Shown here: positions 54,138 to 63,544 of the stretch, one piece after another
Layout: the number at the start of each line of letters is the position of its first letter
Numbering within the stretch: position 1 is the first letter of the stretch
DNA from: Ascarosepion bandense
Taxonomy: Eukaryota; Mollusca; Cephalopoda; Sepiida; Sepiidae
Length of the DNA stretch: 64,000 nucleotides
Direction: 5' to 3'
Assembly: GCA_037127315.1 (NCBI GenBank)
Contig: JBBBDQ010000400.1
Location: forward strand, 1,027,501-1,091,500
Notes under the pieces: generated by a model
What the model was told of the DNA's origin: nothing
What the model saw: the letters and a program-made list of their open reading frames with translations, nothing else
Databases searched by the model: none
Program-made: the position numbers and the translations under genes

Positions 54138-54440
54138 GAGGATGTGCGTTGTGGTGCAGTGGATATCGACTCGGAACGCGACACCGGAGTGCCAAGTTCG
54201 AATCCAGTTGAATTCCTTACGCGCAAATACCCTTGGGAATGGTATTAATCCGTCTCTTCCTTCCAGTTATGGATTAAATAACAAGACAGACTGGGTTCTA
54301 AAGCCTTGGCTGGCAACCAGTCTACCGCAGAAAGCAATGGCAACCTACTGCGGAATCATCTTCTACCCAGTCATTCATGTCTCTTTCGAGACATGATCGC
54401 CCAAAGCGTGTATCGCGTATGGCACCTAACTGACTGACTG
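54138..54440 (+). mobile_element. SINE-A copy
   Basis: Complete: gatgtgcgttgtggtgcag to cctaactgactgactg. TGGAGG occurs at both edges as a possible short duplication. Confidence 0.93.
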
Positions 54441-54454
54441 GAGGCGGAAAGAGA

Positions 54455-55190
54455 CAACTCAACACCACCAATAAGCGCTGGGACAACTCAAGACCAGGAA
54501 AAACATTATTTTTTATAACAAAATAAAATCAATTTATTAATGATTAAAACTTTAATTAGTGAATATTTGTTTTCACATAAGGCGTTTGAAAATATGAAAC
54601 ATTTTTTTGTTTTAATTTTTTTTTAATAAACTAAATCGTAAATTATTAAATTATTTTTGTAAAGAATATTTTAGAAGGTCGATTTATTTATTAAAAAGTA
54701 AATTATATTATAATTTACCTCATAAAAAGTAATTTAAAACAAAAGCTGTTTAATTTTGTTTTGTATTTTTCAATTTACTTATTAAAAATAATTAAAAAAC
54801 AGTTGTTTTATTGAATTATTCTTTATATAGCATTTTACTTTTTAAAAAACATATTTTACTTCATGATTTATCTAAATCTAAACGTATTTATAAATGGAAC
54901 TTTGTGTGTCTGTCTGTGCGTCCGTTACCTATAGACTCCGAAACGGCTGAACCGATTTTCTTGAAAATCTACACAGTTGTACTATAAGCGTCTGCGAGTG
55001 TTCTTTGCTAGGTTTTGTGTCGAGGTACCCCCGATAAATATCGATAATCGAAACATCAGGTTATAGAAGGAGTGGTCCGATTTTAATCAACACTCATTGA
55101 CAAAGACATAAGAAACGATATACAGAAGTTTCAAGGTTGCAGTTCTTACAATGGTGCAGAAAATCGATAATATATATATAAAAGGCAAGA

Positions 55191-55228
<38 letters not shown>

Positions 55229-55795
55229 TGTTTACCTGCCTATATGTCTGTATTTTTTCAGCTCTTTTATTTTAGTTTTTGCTCCGGGTTTGGCTCTAAG
55301 TAGATATAATTGTAGTTCTTAGTCTCAGCCATAATACAATTTACTCAGTGGACGTATTTAGCCCTCAAAATTCAGTTTACGACAAAAAAAAAAAAAAACA
55401 ACTTATATCGATACCAGGAAATAAAAATTTGACTTACATCCATTCATTTTTCTTTCAGTCTACTGTTTCGTTTTAACTGGAAACAGCTATTGCTTTTTAG
55501 TCTTTCGTGCCAACGTCCAAAGAGTCTGAGCTCCAGGACCATGGATTAGTTTTAAAGCTTTCATTACACCCGAGCAACGCTGGGCTATACTGCTAGTTAA
55601 AAAATAATTACAAACTAAAAACAGGTATATATTTTGCATAATGCTTTTTCAAATGCCTTATTTAAAGAAAAATATTCACTAATTAAGGTTTTAGTTCTTA
55701 ATGGATTACATTTAATCGGTTATTAAAAAAAGTTGTGCTTTTCTGGTGCTGAGTTGTCTCAATCTTGATTTGTGCCGGCGCTCAGTCGGCGGTTT
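54455..55795. mobile_element. Fold-back element hosting a Helitron
   Basis: Left arm 54455-54605 (acaactcaacacca ... ctttaattagtgaatattt ... ataaggcgtttgaaaa) pairs with 55640-55795. The 1-kb interior is AT-rich and contains the Helitron 54877-55596. Confidence 0.75.
54877..55596 (+). mobile_element. Non-autonomous Helitron copy 3
   Basis: TCTAAACGTATTTATAAATG to CTGCTAG, host A and T at the borders, terminal hairpin cccgagcaacgctggg. Contains a (GT)n run at 55193-55226. Confidence 0.9.
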
Positions 55796-55799
55796 TGAG

Positions 55800-56030
55800 T
55801 AGTCTTCAACCCAATTAGAGCGGATGAAAGGATGGGTTCATACATTTCAAAGGATATTTGTGTAAAAGCAACCGGCCTCGGTTGGAATATGAATTATCGG
55901 AACAGTCCTGCTTTCTCTGCCGATAACAGACGCATACTCAATGTTTGCTCTATGTTATTAATATTTATTACCTTACTGAGGGCATTGACAAAGAATATTT
56001 AAAAAAAATAAATATTCTATAGGCTTTTAT
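55800..56030. other. Unassigned sequence
   Basis: Nothing recognised. Confidence 0.4.
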
Positions 56031-56034
56031 GGTA

Positions 56035-56460
56035 GCTACTGCTTACAAAGCCTCCCGCTCTTCCAGAGTGCTCAATCAGGGTGTGAGAGCTTAAATACTA
56101 TAGTCATCCGCAGATAGATCTGTTTCGCTGTATTACAGCTCATCCGTACGGTTTAGACTCCGTTCGCTTTCTAACCCAGGACTGAAATCCGACCGAGTCG
56201 GCGTCAGTCGACGATTCTACCCCAAGGCCACGAGCCTCCGTCAGAAGAAGGCAGGCTTTTTAGCGCGTATAAACACGCCCAATAGCTAGAATGTTCCAAT
56301 TCATTATCGAATGAGCGATGCGTATATGCCGGGGTAGCTATTGCTTACAAAGCCTCCCACTCTTCCAGAGTGCTCAATCAGGGTGTGAGAGCGTTAGTAC
56401 TATAGTCATCCGCAGACAGATCTGTTTCGCTGTATTACAGCTCATCAGTACGGCTTAATG
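56035..56460 (-). mobile_element. SINE-B tandem array (one and a half units)
   Basis: gtcatccgcag occurs at 56103 and 56406, a 303-bp period. The units include the tRNA-like boxes and the segment cttccagagtgctcaatcag between them. Confidence 0.8.
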
Positions 56461-56464
56461 TGTG

Positions 56465-57138
56465 TGTGTGTTATCTTTCTTCAATATCATTCAATATTTA
56501 GATTGTTTTATATGGTTGTATAATTAAATTTAAATTTAAAAAAGATTTAATCTGTTGAATAAAAAAAACTGGTGCAATCATTGGTTATATCAATAGTCAA
56601 AGGCTTGAAAAAAGGACATGACCTTGTAAGAATCGGCATGCAAATGTTAAACAAATCCTTTAAAAATTTTCAATAGTTATTCAAATATTAACATCTTTAG
56701 GCGAATATATATGATGTGCTAATCCCAAATTTGTGTAATTCGATCGATTAGTCCGTTATCACTCAAAGTTTCCCCAGTCTTGTCAGAAATTTCACACATC
56801 TTTCAGAATTACTCTACCAGGAAATAATGAACATTCACTTTCAATCGATGCCTTTGATCTTTCTCTGAGAGAGCTGCGCCTTGAGTTTCCTGAACTTTGG
56901 GGTAGCATTTCATGTACATCTATTACATATTACAGTTCCTTCAGAATTTGTTTTTTCTCTAGTTCTATAGTCTTTTATATTTTTTGCTATTTGATTAATC
57001 GTTTCTTCTCAGATTTTATCCTCTCTCTCTCTCCATTTTTCTTTTCACAGCAGATAAAAAATGAAATATTATTACTACAACTACAACTACTACAACACAA
57101 TTAGGCTTGCCTATAAATCTGCATAAAAATTCACACAA
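56465..57138. other. Unassigned sequence
   Basis: AT-rich; nothing recognised. Confidence 0.4.
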
Positions 57139-57139
57139 T

Positions 57140-57480
57140 TCCTCTTTTCCTCACTTTTTCTATTTTTCATCTTTCTCCTCTTTTCTCTTTCTCTGTTCAT
57201 CATCTTTTTCTTGTACGTTTCCTTGATTCTTCTCTAACTCTTTTTTCTTAGTCTTTTTTTCGCTTTCCTTTTTCTCTTTTCCTCCCTCACGCTTACCTTT
57301 TTTCTCTTTTCCCATCTCTTTTTCCCCTTCATTTTTTTTGTCTTTTTCACTCTTCCTTCTCTCACTCTCTTTATGCGTTTCCTTTTCTTTCTGCCTTTTG
57401 CACTCTTTTCTTCGACTTTTTTCTTTCGTTTTCACAAGTTTGTTCTTTCTCGTTCTTTTTCTCTTTTCTTTACTAGTGCA
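57140..57480. repeat. Polypyrimidine/polypurine tract
   Basis: About 340 bp in which the plus strand is over 85 percent C and T. The minus strand is open and would encode a Lys/Glu-rich peptide (57160-57435), best explained by composition. Confidence 0.8.
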
Positions 57481-57576
57481 CTTACTCTTTCTTTCTCATC
57501 TGCATTTATTACAATGGTCAAAGAATAAATTTTAAAAGTGCAAGGCCGAACATAAACTTATAGTAAGGCTACTTAA

Positions 57577-57580
<4 letters not shown>

Positions 57581-57634
<54 letters not shown>
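57581..57634. repeat. (TA)n microsatellite
   Basis: 54-bp TA run. Confidence 0.97.
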
Positions 57635-57637
<3 letters not shown>

Positions 57638-57639
57638 CA

Positions 57640-58390
57640 ATCACGGGGCAGTGGTTGAATGTATTTTTAGGTCCGACATTGAGTGAATCAAGGTAGCAAG
57701 CTTCACCACTAATTCAGTTCTCAACCAAATTTCAAACAGTTTATAGAGTTAAATAGGACAGTTTCTTATCTGCATTTTGAAAAAAAATTAATTTTGGTTT
57801 AGTAGAAAAAAAGTTACATCAAATATGTGAAGTCCGAAAAGGGAGACTAACTACATAAGTACATAAGTGAGTCAGTGATTAACGATTCTAAAAATAAATC
57901 TTATTCTTTATAACTTTTTTGTTTAATATTTTTGTATGTGATTTCCAACATTTAAATTCTGATATCTTTTATCATTTTTGTCGATCAACTTTGCTTATCA
58001 CTTATCATTTTATCAGAATCGATTATCAGAATTAATTATAAATAATCAATTTTTTATTGTTTTTTTAATCAATTGCATTTTTTAAAAAAGCTTTGAATGC
58101 AGTTTTCAATATTAAATTGATATTAAAATAATAGTAATGCCTGGAAAAATCATGGCTTACATAGGAAAATGTGTGCATAAAAAATAATATTCTTAAGATT
58201 ATGTTAAACCTAGAAAAGAACAGGACAAGGTATTTTAGTGAAGTAAAAATATGAAATTTCTTACTTAACATATTGCAGCTAAAAATAAAATTTAAATGCA
58301 ATATTTTAATTAAGAAATTTCTTATTTTTTTACTTATTAGGCCCCTATGTACCATAGAAATTTCAGTTGTTTCTTTCTGATCTCAAATTT
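57640..58390. other. AT-rich intron sequence
   Basis: Open frames on the minus strand (58065-58355) are AT-rich and featureless. Confidence 0.4.
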
Positions 58391-58394
58391 TTTT

Positions 58395-58575
58395 TTTTTT
58401 TTTTTTTTTATATTTTCCCTAAAATTTCACCGTTGCTCACGTATTCGGTTCATGGTATTCCCGGCGTCCTTCTGTAAAACCACCTTTCGATTTCTTCAAT
58501 TCTCTTCTTCATCTGTGAGGAGATTTTTCAGCACTTACTGCCATATAGGAGAGCTTATATCACGTAACCAATGGC
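58395..58575 (-). mobile_element. Decayed LINE-R fragment upstream of exon 2
   Basis: Minus strand with frame changes: ISSQMKKRIEEIERWFYRRT, TEYVSNGEIL. Ends about 100 bp before the exon 2 acceptor. Confidence 0.75.
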
Positions 58576-58678
58576 TCAGAGGTTAGAAATATAGTTTGAT
58601 TTACTGGAAATCGTTCTGTTTTGTTTGTTTCTATCTACCGTAATTAATTACCGTATAACAATTGTTCTTCTCCTCCAG

Positions 58679-59022
58679 GAATTTTATCTTTGCGTCGATA
58701 TCTTGATCGAGAAGTCGTCCCCCGTTACACTCTCCAGCTCGAAGCATTTGATGGTCTCCACACTGCTACTGCCATGGTGCAGATCAACATTCTGGATATC
58801 AATGACAATGTACCCGTCTTTAACAAAAGCATCTATACTTTTGATCTACCAGAGGATCTGCCAGTGAATTCTACAATTGGTAGCATCCTGGCCCAAGACA
58901 CAGATAAAGGCGTAAATGGAACTGTCTCTTATCACCTATTATCGGACTGGGGCAAAAACGTTTTCAGTTTGGATTCAAGAACAGGAACCTTCAAGTTGAA
59001 ATCGCCCTTGGATTTTGAACAG
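58679..59022 (+). CDS. Cadherin-repeat exon 2
   Basis: Internal exon of 344 nt between a cctccag acceptor and the donor gtgagt. It enters in phase 1 and leaves in phase 0 (about 115 residues). It completes the repeat begun in the previous exon: LDRE at residues 9-12, EAFDG at 22-26 and the linker DINDN at 40-44. A new repeat follows with PED at 58-60 and the calcium motif DTD at 74-76, and ends at LDFEQ. The exon boundary falls between the LDFE motif and the following YxLxVxAxD strand, which is supplied by the next exon. All canonical calcium ligands seen are intact, so this is a functional exon and not a relic. LINE-R pieces lie about 100 bp upstream and about 16 bp downstream, both outside the splice consensus. 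Confidence 0.93.
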
Positions 59023-59038
59023 GTGAGTAAAAATATCT

Positions 59039-59375
59039 ATCAAGTCTTTGTGTCGTACTTTGTCAAAGTCTTTTCGTAGCTAGAGGTTCTTCAGCATTTG
59101 TATTGCTCTTTCAGACAACATTCTGATCATGAATATCGTATTTCTTGTTCCGGTATCATCAATGTAGCCACACTGTTCTTGTCCCATCTCTGGATCAATT
59201 CTGCTGCGTGCTCTGTTCATCAGAATCCGGATGATGAGTTTTATGTGGCCCATTAAGCTGATTGTTCGGTAAAATTCACATTCCTTTGTACCCGGCTCTA
59301 TAAAAATTGGCCTGCTTATGTCCTGCGGTATATTGCCTCTGTATATTTCATTTATTATTTCTGTGACCTCGTGTG
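59039..59375 (-). mobile_element. LINE-R reverse transcriptase fragment next to the exon 2 donor
   Basis: Minus strand: EVTEIINEIYRGN, PIFIEPGTKE, YRTISLMGHIKLIIRILMNR, EQCGYIDDTGTRNTIFMIRM, and FDKVRH, the first catalytic-aspartate block of the reverse transcriptase. One stop precedes LRKDFDKVRH. The only reverse transcriptase core seen in the window. Confidence 0.85.
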
Positions 59376-59379
59376 AAAA

Positions 59380-59740
59380 CTTATATTTTTAACAATAACA
59401 ATGTATTTAAACATATTCCCATCTCTTGTGACGCAATGGCTACAATTATTGTGCGTTAAACACTCGATGGGCGCTCAGCAATAATATCCTCGTGCTAGCC
59501 TAGGTTTATTTTAGTGTGGCTATTTCAAGTCTCTTCTTCATCTCTTCTTCATATTACTAAGCAGAATACATAAGTATGAGAGTACGCTATGAGAGTTGAA
59601 CCAGTTGTAACGAAGTCATTTTATAGACAATAACAAAAGACTATTTCAGTCGTAAAATTATTGTTTATCCACTTCTGAACATCGTCAAATAATATCATAC
59701 AATACAATAAGCTGATTTTTGCAATTTCTTTTTGTTTTGT
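59380..59740. other. Unassigned intron sequence
   Basis: Nothing recognised. Confidence 0.4.
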
Positions 59741-59746
59741 GAAAAT

Positions 59747-59782
<36 letters not shown>

Positions 59783-59923
59783 CGTTTAAGGTAAGAGTAA
59801 GAACAAAAGGAGTAAAAATCCACATTCGTATCACGTACTTTTTAAAAAAGGGCTCAATACAAAGTAGAGCAATATATTATTGTAATATTTTTATAATAAG
59901 TGATTACAATAAAAATATTTTAC

Positions 59924-59982
59924 ATCGCTACGCAAAAGCTTTCATGTTTCAATGCTATGAATTGTACTTCGTCAGGTGATAG
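59924..59982 (-). ncRNA. Hammerhead-like motif, outer arm
   Basis: CTATCAC, CTGACGA, stem II AGTACA...AGCATT (four of six pairs), GAAA, stem III CATGAAAG...TTTTGCG, TA, GCGATG. Stem I has one mismatch. Confidence 0.5.
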
Positions 59983-60354
59983 CTGGTAACTGATGATAAA
60001 AGTTATTTTATGAAAATTTAAAAACAATTTGTTACACTTTTTCTACCAGTTAATTGGGGGTACACAGTCACACAAGTATATTTTAAATTTTGACCCCATT
60101 CCGTCCCCACTTAACTTTTGGAGAAAGGGTAACGAATTTTTTTTTTTAAAATTTCCATAAAAATCATTTTAATCACTGTTTTTATTACAATCACTAATAT
60201 TAAAACTAATTTACATCGCTTACTCTGTAACAGCCTACCTCGAGTTGCTCTTGGTCCTTTTTTTCAAGGTGAACGTAATAGAATGTATATATTGAGTTCT
60301 CTCAGTGACTGGCGTCTGTATACACTGTTTATATACAAGACTTTAAAATTTCCC

Positions 60355-60482
60355 TTCTCTGATGCCATGCGCCGATGCCTTAGGGAGTAGAGTTTCGATC
60401 CCGACCAGAAGCAAGTGGATATGTCTAGCCACACTGATGAGCTGTGATTCAGCAAAACGGGCTTGTTTGTGGATGACTAATA

Positions 60483-60517
<35 letters not shown>
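60355..60517 (+). mobile_element. SINE-B, plus strand, with (TA)n tail
   Basis: gagtttcgatcccgacc is B-box-like. It then runs to gtttgtggatgacta and a TA run at 60484-60517. It is opposite in orientation to all other SINE-B copies here. Confidence 0.72.
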
Positions 60518-60522
<5 letters not shown>

Positions 60523-60634
60523 AATGAATAAGGAACAAGGAAAAAATTTACGCCGTTCAACAATTAATCAAAATAGTGCTCAATATAAAAATAGCAATGA
60601 ATATTTATTATAAATTATACTTCAGAACATGTAC

Positions 60635-60697
60635 AATCTACTACGAAAATGTACATTTTGTTTCGACATTGAAAGAATAATGTCTCATCAGTTAGTT
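60635..60697 (-). ncRNA. Hammerhead ribozyme-like motif, inner pair left
   Basis: AACTAA, CTGATGA, perfect 6-bp stem II GACATT/AATGTC with an 8-nt loop, GAAA, stem III C-G plus AAAA/TTTT with one bulge, GTA, then GTAGATT pairing with AACTAA except for one bulge and one mismatch. Confidence 0.62.
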
Positions 60698-60719
60698 AAT
60701 GATGGTAATTATTATTATA

Positions 60720-60788
60720 AACTACCTGATGAGACATTGTTATTGCAATGTGGAAACAAAATGTACATTTTTATAGTCGACTGTAGTT
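60720..60788 (+). ncRNA. Hammerhead ribozyme-like motif, inner pair right
   Basis: AACTAC, CTGATGA, stem II GACATTG/CAATGTG (outer pair mismatched), GAAA, a stem III that is irregular and longer than in 15141-15203, then GTAGTT, a perfect 6-bp stem I. Probably inactive because the cleavage site is disturbed. Confidence 0.5.
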
Positions 60789-60809
60789 GTACATATTCTA
60801 AAGTATAAT

Positions 60810-60856
<47 letters not shown>

Positions 60857-60932
60857 GTCATCCGCAGTTGGTTGTTACTGTTACAGAGTAAGTCATAGTT
60901 TATGGGGATATGTGAAGAATATAACGATTAAC

Positions 60933-60985
60933 CATCGCCTGATGAAGTACTGTTCATAGTATTGAAAAATAAAAGATTGATGTAC
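60933..60985 (+). ncRNA. Hammerhead-like motif, outer arm, decayed
   Basis: CATCGC, CTGATGA, 6-bp stem II AGTACT/AGTATT, GAAA, then a diverged 3' half. Partner of 59924-59982. Confidence 0.4.
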
Positions 60986-61014
60986 ATTGTTTTTATTATA
61001 ATCACTTATAATAA

Positions 61015-61017
<3 letters not shown>

Positions 61018-61071
<54 letters not shown>
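61018..61071. repeat. (TA)n microsatellite
   Basis: TA run of about 52 bp at the right edge of the fold-back complex. Confidence 0.96.
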
Positions 61072-61072
<1 letters not shown>

Positions 61073-61199
61073 TGTAATGTTCACCTTGAAAAAAGGCCCA
61101 AGAGCCACTTGAGACTATTACAGAGTCAGAATCACAGTTAATGGGGATATGTGAAGAATATAACCATTAATCATCGACTTGAATAAATTATGGGTGTAG

Positions 61200-61420
61200 T
61201 GTTCGGGGAAGCATTGAGAACAGTGTCCCGAGGCCGTGCCCCCCCCCATTAGATCAGAGAGGTGGATCAGGTGCTCGTCACCGGGACCAGCGTAACCAAT
61301 GGTTGCGGGGACTGGGGAATTTTTGTTCCTTCGCCCGCTCGTACTCGTTCGGGATCCACACATTAAAAACCGACCTTGTGTCACATTTCGCTCCAGGAGG
61401 GTAGTAGGGTAAAGAAACAT
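61200..61420. other. GC-richer unassigned segment
   Basis: Contains gtgcccccccccattagat and ccgaccttgtgtcacatttc. It looks like a repeat of unknown family; a 159-codon minus frame across it (61118-61597) shows no known domain. Confidence 0.4.
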
Positions 61421-61631
61421 ACAAGACCATGATTTCGTGTATGTCGTAGTTTGAATAAACGATACCATTACAAATATCTGATATTTATTTCCCCATACCT
61501 TCTGATTTGTGCGGTGGCATAAAAATACACTCTGTATCTCAGGAAACTTAGGACTTAGAACTCCATTTTGTTCTTTCTTTTTCTTTTTTTTTCTCACAAC
61601 TCATTTCTGTTCATCTCTGTTGTATTATCAG

Positions 61632-61833
61632 GTGCAGTTGTACACCTTGCTTGTAAGTGCAATGGACCAAGGACCCCTTCCTACCAGTTCAACTGTGACA
61701 GTGTATATGAATGTGAAGGATGTTAATGACAATGGACCCATCTTCAGCCCAAGTACATACACCACGGCTGTCTCAGAAAATGTCACAGTGGGAACTTCAG
61801 TTTTAACTGTGTTTGCCAGTGATGCTGATACGG
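61632..61833 (+). CDS. Cadherin-repeat exon 3 (gene continues beyond the window)
   Basis: Internal exon of 202 nt, entered in phase 0 after ttatcag and left in phase 1 at the donor gtatgt. The encoded 67 residues complete the repeat of the preceding exon (YTLLVSAMDQG at 4-14, linker DVNDN at 30-34). They then open a further repeat with the calcium motif DAD at 64-66 and a possible N-glycosylation sequon NVT at 50-52. Spliced to the two other exons this gives one continuous ectodomain of about 248 residues. No transmembrane segment or cytoplasmic tail is present, so the 3' part of the gene lies to the right of this window. No exon was recognised in 61834-64000. Confidence 0.92.
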
Positions 61834-61904
61834 GTATGTCAAATACATTTCTTTATTAGTTATTTTTTCTTGACCCGTTACTCCTTACATATACAGAAAT
61901 AATA

Positions 61905-62047
61905 TTGTCATTGATTTTACTATAGAAAGAAATTTGAAACGATTTTGCTACAGAAATAGACAAAAAAAAGGATTTATTTGTAGAGATATATTGTAAGGTT
62001 CTTACTTTAGAAATACATTGTAGGATTTTACTATAGTACTATATCTA
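61905..62047. repeat. 145-bp direct repeat, left copy
   Basis: attgtcattgattttacta ... gatatattgtaaggttctta ... gtactatat is repeated at 62619-62757 with few differences, on the other side of the Helitron. Confidence 0.9.
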
Positions 62048-62054
62048 ATCTAAA

Positions 62055-62605
62055 TCTAAACTTATTTATAAATGGAACTTTGTGTGTGTGTCCGTTACCT
62101 ATAGACTCCGAAACGATAATCAAAATCGATAATCAAAAAAATCTGGTTATAGAAGGAGTGGTCCGATTTTAATCAAATTTGATATACTCATAGACAAAGA
62201 CATAAGAAACGATATTCAGAAGTTTCAAAGTTGCAGTTTGCTTGTGTGTCTGTTTATCTGTCTGTATTTTTTTCAGCCCTTTTATTTTAGTTTTTGCTTC
62301 GAGTTTGGCTCTAAGAAGGTATAATTGTAGTTCTTAGTCTCGGCCATGATACTATTTACTCAGAGGACTTATTTAGCCTTCAAAATTCAGTTTACGACGA
62401 AAAAAATTATTTGATATCGATACCAGGAAATCAAAATTTGACTTACATCCATTCATTTTTCTTTCAGTCTACGGTTTCGCTTTAACTGGAAACAGCTATT
62501 GCTTTTTAGTCTTTCGTGCCAACGTCCAAAGAGTCTGAGCTCCGGGACCATGGATTAGTTTTAAAGCTTTCATTACACCCGAGCAACGCCGGGCTATACT
62601 GCTAG
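62055..62605 (+). mobile_element. Non-autonomous Helitron copy 4
   Basis: TCTAAACTTATTTATAAATG to CTGCTAG, hairpin cccgagcaacgccggg, host A and T at the borders. Shorter than copies 2 and 3 because of a deletion after gactccgaaacg and another at gttgcag. Confidence 0.92.
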
Positions 62606-62618
62606 TACATAAATAATA

Positions 62619-62757
62619 TTGCCATTGATTTTACTAGAGAGCGTAATTTGAAATGATTTTGCTACAGAAATAGACAAAAAAGGATTTATCTGTAGAGATA
62701 TATTGTAAGGTTCTTACTTTAGAAATACATTGCAGGATTTTACTATTGTACTATATT
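62619..62757. repeat. 145-bp direct repeat, right copy
   Basis: Second copy of 61905-62047. Confidence 0.9.
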
Positions 62758-62771
62758 CAAAAATATTTTCT

Positions 62772-62940
62772 TATAGAAATTTATTCGAAATAATGTTGCT
62801 GTGGCAATATATTTAAATAGACTTCGCGATAGGAATGCATTCGAAATAATTTTGCTATGCCAATGTATTTGAATAAACTTTGCCATAGGAATGCATTCGA
62901 AAGAACTTCGCTATGGCAGCGTATTTGAATAGACCTTTTC
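62772..62940. repeat. 56-bp short tandem array
   Basis: gaaatttattcgaaa, gaatgcattcgaaa and gaatgcattcgaaa start at about 62776, 62833 and 62889. Each is followed by a ttgctatggcaa..tatttgaatag-like half. Confidence 0.8.
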
Positions 62941-62944
62941 GGAA

Positions 62945-63540
62945 ATTATTTTATTGGAGGATTGCATGAGAAAGAATTTTACTGCCGAATAGCTTTGGAA
63001 ATTATTCTAATATAGGAATGCTCTGAGAATCAGCAAAAAAGGGAGGGTCGTCATTGATGAGAAATTAATGCATTATTCACAAAATAACATATTTATGATA
63101 ATGCTGCTTCAGATTCTCCCAACTGAAGAAGGTTTAAATTTATTCTTGTTTCTGCAAATAAAACAAACAGGCTCAGTGGCAGGGCATGACATATGCCTGC
63201 GAGAAAAACAGAATCAGTATATCAATTTATGATTCCAGTTCAATTTGTTTATGTTTCTTTTGAAATATTGTCCTTGAAAAAGGCATAAATCCACTTGGAT
63301 ATCTCGGGTCTTGCTTCGTGAATTTTGGGGCTTATAAATGTGAGTTCAATTCCATAAGCTGGACAATACAGTTTCGATGGAAACAGGACTAACAATGACT
63401 GAGTATAACTAAAAAAAAAACTGAACGAGTTATCATTTATCAATAGGCAACGGAATGCAAACACTATACGCCTCAAGATTAAAATATTTTAGTTCGAAAT
63501 TACTTGAAAGTTACCCGGATTGACGAAGACCAGTTGGTAC
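62945..63540. other. Unassigned intron sequence
   Basis: Nothing recognised; a minus frame at 63249-63476 has no features. Confidence 0.4.
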
Positions 63541-63544
63541 AACG

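Larger units (their letters stand above)
29380..58678 (+). other. 29.3-kb intron between cadherin exons 1 and 2
   Basis: Bounded by the donor gtaatt and the acceptor cctccag, with matching codon phase on both sides. It holds at least twelve SINE-A copies, fragments of three LINE types, several SINE-B units, two SINE-C copies and four minisatellites. I saw no other coding sequence of host type in it. Confidence 0.85.
59870..61035. mobile_element. Nested fold-back complex
   Basis: Outer arms 59875-59990 and 60935-61030 are complementary (ataagtgattacaataaaa, gtacttcgtcaggtgatag). Between them lie a SINE-B (60355-60485), an inner fold-back 60612-60812, and (TA)n and (TC)n runs. 60215-60290 is inverted relative to 61075-61135. 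Confidence 0.75.
59023..61631 (+). other. 2.6-kb intron between cadherin exons 2 and 3
   Basis: Bounded by gtgagt and ttatcag, phase 0. It contains a minus-strand LINE-R reverse transcriptase fragment directly after the donor, and a fold-back complex with hammerhead-like motifs (59870-61035). Confidence 0.85.

Noticed and set aside
57160..57435. 91-codon Lys/Glu-rich minus-strand frame resembling a coiled coil
   Set aside because: Explained by the polypurine composition of the strand; no flanking gene structure.
61118..61597. 159-codon minus-strand frame
   Set aside because: Begins in a poly-lysine run from a homopolymer, crosses a repeat-like segment and reaches almost to cadherin exon 3 on the opposite strand; no recognisable domain.
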